Source of the DNA: Macrocystis pyrifera
Taxonomy: Eukaryota > Sar > Phaeophyceae > Laminariales > Laminariaceae
Assembly (NCBI GenBank): GCA_031763025.1
Contig: JASSKH010000016.1
Location: 310,001-374,000, forward strand
DNA: 64,000 nt
Direction: 5' to 3'
The position numbers were made by a program, and so were the translations under genes. Below are positions 14,301 to 25,600 of this stretch, piece by piece; position 1 is the stretch's first letter; the number at the start of each line of letters is the position of its first letter. Below the pieces are notes generated by a model. The model did no database searches and was not told the origin of the DNA. It saw only the letters and a list, made by a program, of their open reading frames with translations.

Positions 14301-15048
14301 GAACGTGTACGGTGGATGTCATGACCGATGGTCAACGGCCATTGTGGTATATACAGGAGGTTTATCGTGGATTATCTTGATCGTTGAAGCATTGTGATCT
14401 TTTGTTATGATCATCATTGATCGCTAGTGCCTGAAGATGCTCACTTCCATGAGTTGCCAATACCGCACCAATAACTATTGATGAGGGCCTGTTTCGAGCT
14501 TGCCTGAAGCCTTAGGGTTAGGTTCTACGACCGCTCACCGAGATATCCGTAAATCTGAAAGCGAGGACCACCGTCGACTTTTCCGTTGGATCACGCAAGA
14601 CACATCTCATACCACGTATCTCATACCAACCAACAGATCATACCTTCCAACGCACGCACTCAAATTGGCGACAGTTACAAATATCCTGCTGCGACTTGGC
14701 GCTGATACTACACTCTTAGGATTAGCAGTGCCAATACCGCACTCGTCGTGCTTGTGGTCGCAATACCTGAATTAACACGTTTTCACAGATCAGACAGATC
14801 ATCTACAAATCGTTGCCATTTGATGATGTAGATATTCCAGGGGAAGATAGGTGGATTCCTGGTCTGTAAGGATCTAGCTCTTGTTGCCGGATGGAAGCCG
14901 TACAATCTGCAAGATGTAGCTGATGTTTCTCGGGTGGGATGTTTCTGCATTATGCAGGTCCTGCACCACATCTCACAACGGCAAGGCGGGATCTTTCTGT
15001 AGATGATATATCTGTAGATGATCTGTGCAATATGTATACAAGTAGCGT
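11400..15048. other. Intergenic, no gene recognised
   Basis: The stretch contains a two-copy ~50-bp direct repeat at about 12256-12350 (core CCCGAGTTGAACTGCT) and a short CCTTG run near 13826-13845. It also has a dispersed GATCTG/AGATGATC-rich repeat at about 14785-15045. Open frames lack family signatures. Confidence 0.4.
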
Positions 15049-15222
15049 TTGAAGATACTGACTGTAGTGTCTACGGCAAAACGCTGTCGGCAGGCTGGCT
15101 GTTTTTTTTGTAGTGTCTACGGCAAAACGCTGTCGGCAGGCTGGCTGTTTTTTTACCGTGCCTGCCTGCCTGCCTGCCTGCCTGCCTCCTGTGCCTTTGA
15201 ACAACCTGTCAGGGTGAAGACC
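15049..15222 (+). promoter_or_regulatory. UBA1 5' flank with tandem 44-bp duplication and CTGC run
   Basis: Immediately upstream of the start codon are two near-identical copies of a 44-bp unit (about 15064-15107 and 15108-15151, core TACGGCAAAACGCTGTCGGC). A run of CCTG/CTGC units follows at about 15160-15187. I see no TATA box. The 5' end of the transcript and any 5' UTR intron cannot be placed from sequence. Confidence 0.35.
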
Positions 15223-18200
15223 ATGCCACCGGATCCAGCGGAAGGAGGTGGCTCTGGCGTGGCGGCTGGAGTCGATGAATCGCTCTACTCCAGACAGCTC
15301 TATGTTATGGGACACGAGGCGCAGGTACTGTAGGGGGCGGGGGGTTGTGTATCCCCTATTGGTGGACGGGGTGGAGGTGGCCTTTCTACTGTAGTTTACT
15401 CGCGCTTTCTCGATGAAAATCTACTATACATAATGTACATCCTTCATGGGCCATACAAAACTCCTGTTGATAGTACGCGCGATCGAAGTATTAGACCAGA
15501 TTATTCCAGTACGCAGCTTGCGACGATGACTTTAGGCCCAATCGTCGATCTCATATCTCACACAGCTGATGTGTTTTTGGTTTATATAGGCAGCTAGCTG
15601 TATGTGAGGACACGAAGCGCACGTAAGGGGTGGGCGGGGTGCATCCATTATTTATGTATTTTGTGGTCTTTCTATTTTACGCTTGGTTTTGGGATCCTAT
15701 TAATAGATGTACGTGGTTACGTCGGTAGTGTTGGGAGTGTTGCAGCATCAAGCATCAAGGGACTCGCGCCGCAGGCCAGGGGTTGGGGGGTTACGTATGC
15801 ATTCCTTTTTTTTTTACGTCGCACGATGATGACAGCATCGGCCCCACCTGGCATTCCGGTGCTCATGGGTTAGACGATAAGCGACGATGCACTCAGTACT
15901 GGAACTGCACTACAATGAGTTGTACAAAAATTTCACGGCATGGGTTAGACGATAAGCGACGATGCACTCAGTACTGGAACTGCAGTACAATGAGTTGTAC
16001 AAAAAATTCGCGGCATGATATTGTACACTCGTGCTATTAATAGTGTACTGCAGATGGCTTCTACCTTAGGGTTAGGGTTAGGGTTAGAGTTAGGGTTAGA
16101 GTGACCCCGAATGGGATTGACTCTTTACTATCTAAGGCAGAAATGCCATGCCTCTAGTTTCAAGTGATTGGCTTGAGCAGCGTGGGTGCAGGCAGCTCAA
16201 AAGGGGTGATCCCCTTTGCTACTGTGATGTACATACACATGTACCCCACTATAGTTACGAGTAGTTTGTCCTCAAAACTGGAGTGCAGTTCACACACGGG
16301 GGTGATGAGAAGTAAGCTGAGAACATCGTCCGTTTTCACGTATGTATGCACGCCGGTTCCCTCATCAGGCGTGTTGATGCTTTATGTTGATGCTCCCGCT
16401 CGTGCTCTTGCCTGTTGATGGTTTGATCTGCCTGCGCATGTCTAGAACAGAGGCGTATGGCATGCTGATATGATGCAGTATGTGTGATGGTCTACTTTTC
16501 CCCCCCCTCATGCTTGTCGGTGTTTTTGATATTGATCATCATTTCCAAAACCTACCTACCAAGTACCGGTATGTACGATGCCCCTCCCCCCCCCCCCACA
16601 CACACACCCAAAGCTGTTGGTGCTTTGATGTTGGCGGTGATGTCTGAAACATGCCACTACCTCCCTCGTATGTACGATGCCCCCCCGCCCATTGCGTGTC
16701 GATCGTTTGGTGTTGATGTGATGTCTACCCCCCCCCTCCCCCACCTGCTTGGCCACACCGGAAAACAAATACATCCATTCGACGGTGTCTTCCATATCCC
16801 AGAAATTCCGCCTCACAGGCGGTTCTTGGTAGGATGCAGCTCACCGTCCATACCACTCGCCCAACACGTCACGGCTTTTAACGCTTGCCGCAAGCAATGT
16901 CCGACTGGTCGGTGAAAACACGACGTGCTCCGTCCCGCCATCATGGGGATGCGAGGGTCTATGGTTGTACAACTGCGGCATGTATGACATGAATACCCCC
17001 CCCCCCCCTCCCTACTTGTTGATGTTTGAATGCTGATGCTCCTGTAACCTGGTCTCCCGCCGCCCTCTCCCTCATGCGTGTTGATGCTTTGATGTGGATG
17101 CCCCTGTGTTGACACCCCCCGCCCATATGTGTTGCTGGCGATGTCTATTGTCTCCAACAGAGGCGTATGGCAACGTCGAATGTGCTCATCGTCGGCGCGA
17201 ACGGGCTAGCTGCGGAGATTGCCAAGAACGTCATTTTAGCTGGAGTCAAGTCCGTGACGCTGCTAGATGACAGTCCCGCGGAATGGAGTGACCTGTCGGC
17301 GCAGGTATTGTTCTTCTCAGTAGGGTACTGCGGTACAGTAGGGTACTACAGTGTTCGTAGTAAATTATGTAGCAATCGGGCTTTCGCTCCGGCTCACACC
17401 CCTAGTGTTTCGCCTCAATCGATATAAGTTCAGTCAAATTTCCGCTCTGATGCACACTCTCAGCAGTGGTATACAGTGTATGTCTATATATGTCTACTGT
17501 AGGAACGTTCGTCACGTGATGTGCAGCACTCGTTTCACAAGTGCGTGTCGTAGCCGTGTCGGGAGAGCTGTGTAACCAGCGCGCCTGCCACAGGGAGCTA
17601 CGCTTTTGCCCCCCAGGCCAAGCCTCCTTGCGAGACACCTTACAAGGCAGTATACAGTACATGTCTCTACGACCTGGCGCAGCGGTATAGTTTCATGTTT
17701 CGGGGCTCTTCACGGGCCATGACCTGACCCGCGGGTCGGGTCAGGAAGTTTCCGAAATTCAAGGGTCGGGTCTGGTCGGGTCAGGAGGTTTTCAAACTCT
17801 CGCGGATCGGGTGGGGTCACACTTACCCGACCCGCGAGGTTGACTGAACCCGTGAACAGCCCTCGTTTATCTACAGTAGCTGTCGTCGTCTCGTGTGCGT
17901 TGGTGGGTCCCCGTCGGTCGGTCGCTTGAGCCATGTCGAATCTCCACAGGGCTGCCTAGTTGTCGCCGCTGTTTCGCTTAGAACATCGCATTCATTCACC
18001 TCAACACCCTGTTCTCTCTCCGTTGCACACGCCTCGTTCGTGCAAAACCTTCTCCCTCGTCCACCAATACTTAATCCATCCAATGGGGGCTGCAGTTCTA
18101 CCTAACGGAGGCAGACTTGGGCAAGCCTAGGGCAGCGGCGTGCGTCGCCAAATTGGCCGAGCTGAACCGATACGTGGCGGTGAGATAACGACTGGGAGAG

Positions 18201-19696
18201 GTGGTCGTTGGATAGTGGTACGGTCAGTGTTTTTCCCTCCAACCCCTGCCATCCCTGTGTTTTTTTTTACTCACACACTGAACGAAATTATCGAATATCG
18301 AAATCGTATCGATTAGGTCTGTTGTTTATCGGTATCGTATCGAACTCGATTCCGATATTGATGTTGATGCCCAACACCAGACTAAGGTAGTAGGTAAGGT
18401 GGGAATTTGGTAGGGTAGGAGACGGTAGGAAACGATTGAAATCGACTATACTCTGCTTGCACGAAACGATAACTTATCGTACGAAACGATTCGAAACGAA
18501 ACGGCACGGATTACGGATTACGGAACTAAAGGGTACAAAAACTAACAACTGGTACGACCTGGTTTGAACAACGCGAAAAGGTTAAAAACGAAACGGTCCA
18601 AGACGAAGCTTTGCGAAACGTTAATGTAGAAATCTTGAAACCGATACGAACCGGTGTTGTAGAAAACGGCACGAAATAGCACGGTAGTGGACGTTCGATG
18701 CGAGACTTGTGGGTGTGTAGATGTGACACAGGTGGAGGCCCCGTCCTCGCGTCAGAGTCGTTTTTTTTTCGCCCCTCTGAGGATATACTATTAATAGCAG
18801 ACAGTAGTGGTAGTGGTCCCTCTATAGTGCCGGTTGAGTAGTGCCAGTTGCCTGCTATAGTTAGTGCCTGTGGAATCGCTTGGGCCATCAGATATGATTG
18901 ATTCACCAGTGTGGCAGTAGTATTATTACGGCGGACCATAGAAATAGGACCACATATTGTTAGTAAAAACAGGTAGACATATAGTTTTTTATGTATACCA
19001 TAGGTCCTATTAACTATGGACCCCCGTAATAGTAGGCCCTCTATAGTGCCGGTATTGTTGACTGGCGCATACCGGCACCTCAGATGGACACAATACTACT
19101 TACTACCGATCGATGTCGATGGCTTCCGCCGAGGTGGTGGATTGTTGCCCCCACTCTCCCTCTTGCTGGCGTCATTCTTTCCCTGTGGCGCTCCTGTCCT
19201 TTACTCTGTGCCTGTCTCGCTTTTATTCCGAGTAGAATATCCACGAAACGCCTGTAAACGGACCAAGAAAGCCAATCTCACCCTCCCTCCACGTGGCGTT
19301 GTCACGTCTGCCACCACGTGTGTTCGTTGTTTGTTGTTTTTGTTCGTGTAGGTGTCGGTAGCCAGCGGCGAGGTGACGGAGGCGTTACTGTCGACATTTG
19401 AAGTGGTGGTCATGATAGACGCCCCCCTCAAGGAGCAGCTTCGAGTCAACGATATCTGTCACAGCAAAGGGGTGTGCTACATCTCATGCGACGCCAGGGG
19501 GGTCTTCGCCTACGCCTTCTGCGATTTCGGCGACGCTTTTGTGGTGTCTGACGTCGACGGCAATCAGGCCGCCTCCTGTGTCGTTTCGTCGGTGACGAAG
19601 GATGCCGTCGGTCTTGTAACCGTCATGGACGACCAGCGGCACAACCTCGCCACGGGGGACGTGGTGACCTTCAACTCCACCCAGGGCATGACCGAG
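15223..19696 (+). CDS. UBA1: UBA1 exons 1-4: inactive adenylation domain and start of the first catalytic-cysteine half-domain
   Basis: Exon 1 (34 codons) carries a short Gly-rich leader, then [17 protein letters not shown]. Exon 2 (48 codons) carries the Rossmann-type stretch [18 protein letters not shown] and the AEWSDLSAQ segment. Exon 3 (28 codons) reads [14 protein letters not shown] and LAELNRYVA. Exon 4 (115 codons) is the longest UBA1 exon. It contains [14 protein letters not shown] and [15 protein letters not shown] and ends [10 protein letters not shown] in the FCCH domain. All four junctions are phase 0. Intron 1 (1836 bp) is the longest of the gene. Confidence 0.95.
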
Positions 19697-22600
19697 GTGT
19701 ATTTGTGTGTGTGTGTTTTGCTCTAGTTTTGTGAGGGTTACGTTGTACCTGGTGCCACTTTGGAAGGAAATGTAAGAGCCGTTATGTATCGATATTTATA
19801 CCCCAACGACTGTTGAATTTCCGTCCAGAGTGTTATGGGTGGTATGCTTGAGGCGTGTCCGAAGCGGACCCCCAAGGCGACAGAGGTTTGATTTTCTCGT
19901 GGAAATTTCTGTCATTTATGTCAGCTGCTAGAGACCAGGTTCGTGTTTGTATGTATCTTGTTTCAGGTCGCGTGCGCCACCGGTAACTCCACCAAGGGCA
20001 CGGCGGAGGTATGATGTATAGAGGCGTTCTTCTCTCGGTGCCTAGCGTCAGCGTTGGCGTTTTTGACGTTAGCTTTTAAGAGCTGTTGGTGTTATTGTTA
20101 GTATCAAGAGTTGTTGGTGTTATTGTTAGTATCAAGAGTTGTTGGCGTTAGCCTCAGCGTTGGCACGCGTACAACAGGCGGGGGAAGTTGTGACCATCGT
20201 GTGCGCGCTATGAATGTACTGCTACCGTATCGAGAGGGTTTCCCACGTCTCCCTGTGTCTGCGGCAAGTATAAATGGCCCACGCGTGTCGCTTGCACCGA
20301 CTGAAACTTGATGTTGTGTTTTATTTTAGAGTCTGATCACCGTGTTTGGACGGACGTTGTGGTTTTCCTGTGCTGCCACGGCTTGATGATGCCCCTGCTG
20401 GGTGCTGCCGTTGCCGGGTGATGTTTCTGCCCGATGATGTAACTGCCTGGTGATGCCACTATCTGATTATGTATCTGCCTGGTGCTGCCGCTGCCTGGTT
20501 ATGACACTAACAGCTGGAGGGGCGCGAGTTCACTATCACCGAGAAGGGCCCGTTCAGCTTCGAAATTGACTGCGACACCTCGGAGTGCGGAACGTTCGTG
20601 TCGGGCTACGTCAACCAGGTATGATGCTGCGGGTTTCCGGTCTACTCTAGAGGCGCTTGTTGTACGTGGTATGTCAACCAGGTGTTCTGTGATGGTGTGA
20701 TTTTACGGGTTTGCTGTCTACTCTAGAGGTGTCTACGTCCACCAGGTTTGATGTGATGGTGTGATGCCGCCGTTTTCCAGCTTAGACTAGCGGCGTTTGT
20801 CGTACAGTATCGCGTGGCTGGCGTCGACGAATGAATCGCTTTGCGTGCGGCAATAGCACTGAACCACATCAAGAGCAGAAACAATATGTAGTAGCGTTTG
20901 CATTTGTATTTGCATTGGAGGTCCCTCTTACAATCTGGTGAGAAAGGATCTTTAGGTTGGTAGGCTGTTCGGGTAGTTTGGTTCCTGTTGGGATCAAGGT
21001 ACGGGCGAAGACCCATCCCACCCCTGACTCTAACCCGAACCCTAACCCTAACCCTGACCCTGACCCCAAACCGCAGCCAAAACGGGCCAAATCGCGGCTT
21101 CTTGCGCCGCGTTTTCATCGAACCAGAAAATTTCTCAATTGTGGACGACGATTCCGAGGTGCAGACCGCGCTACGCAATTTTCAAGTCAAAAACACCCCT
21201 AAAGATCCTTTCTCCCAGATTGCTAAACTTACTCTGGCATTGGCGGCTTTCGTAACGGCTATCGGCGTATTATGTGGATACTACTGCTGTAGGGTTGAAA
21301 CATGAAGCGCTGCTATGCATCGGTTACGTCTATATTCGGCAGGTGAAGAAACCGGCGACGATGTCCTTCCTCCCCCTCAGAGAGGCCCTGTCTACGCCGG
21401 AGCCGTTCATGGAAACCGACTTCGCCAAGATCGGACGGCCGGGAGTGCTGCACCAGGCTTTCCAAGGACTGGATAAGGTGAATGTTTTCGTAGTCGTTCG
21501 TGCAGTGGTTATATAGTATACTCGCATTCTGACGAATGTTATCTCTCCTACAAATAGTAATAGTGACAATCTAGGGTTAGGGTTAGGGTTAGGAAAATTG
21601 ACAATAAACTATTACGATTACAGCAACTGCAACTGCAATCTAACTGCGTGATCGGGGAATATTACAGCATCGGTGCCCGAGTTACAATGGTTGAATGCAA
21701 GGACTGGTACGGCACGAGCGCGGCATGATCCTACAGCAGTACCGCTGCTGGGCGATTACGCTGCTCTATACCTCCTAGCCTTTCGATAATACCAGGTAGC
21801 ATATTGTAGTAAGCTTTGTTTTGGTTAGGGTTAGGGTAGCTATCTTGAGGTTAATGCCAAAGTGGTTAAGAACAGTAGTATAATTTCAGTTTGCCAGAAC
21901 TAAAAAGTACTAGTGTGTGGGATGAGTGTTACTCGTAGTGTACTTTCGATGCGAAGTTTGTACTTTTGTTGGTTGTGAATAGTGGTAACCTCATGTTGTT
22001 CGTGTTGCTTAGGTGTTGCGATTTGATAAGCTTGCGCTGCGTAGCAGCAGCGGTGAACGTTTCCGTGGAATGGTGGGCGAGAGGGTGGAACACCGTCGTC
22101 GATACATGGACATACACTTGCGTATCGACATATCGGGTGCCCTTCATCCGTGTTGGAGGCGTTTTTTTGTTTCATGTGCCGTGAACACTTGGCGTTTAGC
22201 TTGACGTAAAAAATTTAAGGGGGCCCTTACTATTCTAGTATATATACCTGGTGCAGTACATCTACTCTGGGGATGGTACCCGGTCACCTACCCTACCCAA
22301 CTGTGACTGAGACAACCAAGTTTGGTACTCTGATACCCCTCAGTAAATACCCTACCAGGTACCAGGGACATTGGAATTGGGTTATAGGGAACATACACTG
22401 GGGGTACCCGGATATCTACCCAAGTATGGCGAACACAAGAACGCTTGGTGCCCGGGTACTAATCCAGAGGGTATACTGAAGCACTCTACAAAACACACCC
22501 TTGAAGTATGTCAACACTGGTACGCGTACTCTCGGTTGTTTTTGGCGTTATGGGCCCAGCCCTATTGAGTCACCTATAGCCCTATCTACTGGACTTGGGG

Positions 22601-25600
22601 CTGACATTGACGTTGACATTGACGTTGACCCTATCTACTATGCCTGGTATTGACTATTATGGGGGACCATAGTTGATAGGACCTACGGTACATAGAAAAA
22701 CCTATACATTTCCCTATTTTTACCAACAATATTTCGTCGTATTAACTATGGTCCCCCGTAATTTGGGCTGTCACTTAACTGAGAACTATTGATAGTCACC
22801 GAGCATTAAAATCGTTGTTCAAAAGCGGATGAGACTTTCTAACTGTGACGACGCCGAAAATAGGGATCGATTTGGAGATAGATGGATGAACCCTTTTTTT
22901 ATTGACTGGACAGGCCTATCGACTCTTTTAACTCGTACTGGTACCAGGTATGATATATGTGATTCGTATTGACGATGAACCGCACCGATCGTTTTTTTTG
23001 CAGTTCCGCTCGGAGAAGGGTGCGCTCCCCCAGCCTGGAGATGGGGGGGAGGCTGAGGCCGTGTACGCTTTGACCAAGAAGTTGAATGACGAGGACGGAG
23101 GCTTTAAAGCGGAGGGATTGGACGACAGCAAGGTCAGACTCCAATAGAATATGCCTGGTACTGCAGTAAAAATACTGGCATTGCCGTAGCTTATGCTGGG
23201 TCAGTTTCGCAGGCTCTGCAGTGGTACCGTCGCGTACGCCATGACCAAGGAGGTTGAATGGCGACGACGGAGGCGTTTAAAGCAAAGGGGTTGGACGACA
23301 GCAGGGTCGGAGTTCAGTCTTAAGATTAATAGTGGACATATGTTGTACAGTAAATATGGTATCTGTGCGCAGATCCTGCAGTAGAGGAATGAAGTAGATT
23401 CTACTGAGTCAGTGTGGCAGGCTCTGCGGCAATACGGTCGGTCTATCAATACGAGTAGGCACAGTACGTTTAAGCCGTAGCGCCAGAGCGAAGTGAACGG
23501 CGCACTGCCATGTCCCTGTATAGTGCATTACTACAGTATATCCTGTTGAGTTCATGCCAAGACATGGCAGTAGTTATACTTGGTGATGATAGTGCGGCAA
23601 ACTACTGTAGCAGGCACCGGCCGTGCAGTCAGTATCGCAGTAGGCTATGCAGTAGTACCGCCGATTCTGCAGCTATATTGAAAGACTATGCAGTGATACG
23701 GGAAAGTCAGACTTTTAACAATTTTCGATGTGAGCTTTTAAGCCGCCCACTATTTGGTTGTCCTTTTTTGGTTTTGGCATGCTCTATCAATAGTCAGACG
23801 TCAACAATACTGTAGGGCACACCAGTATCTCTGTCATGAATACTACTGTAGTAGGCCCTGCAGTCAGTAGTAGCACAGTAGGCTACTGGCATACCATACT
23901 ATGCAGTATTAGTAGTTGTCCATGTTTTCGATGCTACTGGTGACGAAACGTATTGGTGTCTTCGCGCTGTCGGTGGCGTTTATTGTGGTACTGTTTTCGT
24001 TGTGCTCTATCCCTTAAACCTGTCACTATGTCAATAGGCCCCGCAGTCGGCCGTAGCACAGTAGTAGGCTACTGGTATACAGAATAGTTGTTGCTCGTGT
24101 TTCGCTGCTACCGGTACTGTTCACGGTATGATATGTGTTGCTGCCTTCACTAACCCTTCACTCACTCGGTGGTCTTTGTTAAGAAAATGGTTGTGGTGCG
24201 CTCTGCCTCTATTACGGCTTTATATACGGGGAACATGTACGTGATACATATGATAGTAATCAGAACCACGTATTGTGTGTGAGCATACGGGGGTAGATGG
24301 CTTTTTGGTCCCCAGTGGGTTATGATTATTGTAGTATAGGCCCTCGCAATGGTGGTCCTTGTCTTGTGTTGGTGTTGGCTTTCATGTGTTTATGGTGTCG
24401 TGTTGTCTATGCTGTCCGTACTGCCTTTCTCGGCCTTTGTTGGTGCTTGCGCTTGGTCGGTGGTGTTTTACTGTTCCTGTGGTTGTGCCCGCTGACTGTT
24501 GCCGTCTGGTGTTGTTGTGGGTGTCCTTTTGCCTTTTGGTGGTGTGCTGTGCTGCCTATGTTGTGGACACTGCTGTTCGCTATCTATGTTGGTGCTTGCA
24601 CGGAGCCGGTAGTGTTGTATTGTGAGTCCTTTCGTTTGTGCCCTGATAGTTGCTGTCTTGTAACTGCTCCTGTATGTTTGTTATTCTTGGCGTGCTGTCC
24701 GTGTTGTCGTGTCAGGACGTGATCCTCAGATTGGCGCTGGGAGCTCGTGGGATGCTTAACCCCATGTGCGCTACGATGGGAGGTATCGTGGGGCAGGAAG
24801 TGCTCAAGGCTTGCTCTGGAAAGTTCAGGTGAGCCTAGGCATTAGAGACATGCCTCGGGCGAGAGGGTTCCTTTTCAGTAGCTTATACTAATTAGTTGAT
24901 ATCAACTTCTGCGGTAGTTCCCTGGTAGCTTCTGGATTGAGCATCTTCTACAGCAGCTTATTCAGTAGATTTTATTTGCACCTAGGTACAGCAATATTTT
25001 GTACAGTACTGTACAAGTGGGGTACCCAGCTTGTTATTCTTGAAAGCCTACTGTAGCTTCTGCAGCAGCTTTTACAGTCAGTGCTACTGGTACAGCATTA
25101 CGTAGCTCATTTTAATAATATTAGGCGCATGGTGTTGCTAATTTATGGTGGCGTTTGATGCCGCGGTCGGCTGTGTACAACATGTAACCGCATGATAGAC
25201 GGGGCAACATACCTTAACATACCTACCTTTGGATGATTAAGTGCACTCGGCCAGAGAGACATGGGATTTGTGACTTCGATTCGACGGTTTCGTTTTGTTT
25301 TTCTCAGCCCGGTGAAGCAGTGGATGTACTACGACGCGGTGGAAGCCCTGCCGGACACGCCCCTCCCGAAGGAGGAGGTGCAGCCCATCGGCTGCAGGTA
25401 CGACGGGAGCATCATGGTCTTCGGCAAGGCCATGCAGGTGACACTGACTGACCTCTACGAGGGTTATAGGGTTATGGTGCTGTAGGGTTAGTTAGGGTTT
25501 TGGGATGTTGACGAAGACAGCGGCTGTTAGTCTGTTTGCGTAGTCTCGTCTCATGGCAAACACGCCCGATTACATTGTATGCGAAGTTTCCGTATGTCTT

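Noticed and set aside
24297..24722. 141-codon Cys/Leu/Trp-rich frame
   Set aside because: Lies in UBA1 intron 9 in TG-rich low-complexity sequence and overlaps the polypyrimidine region before exon 10; no family signature.
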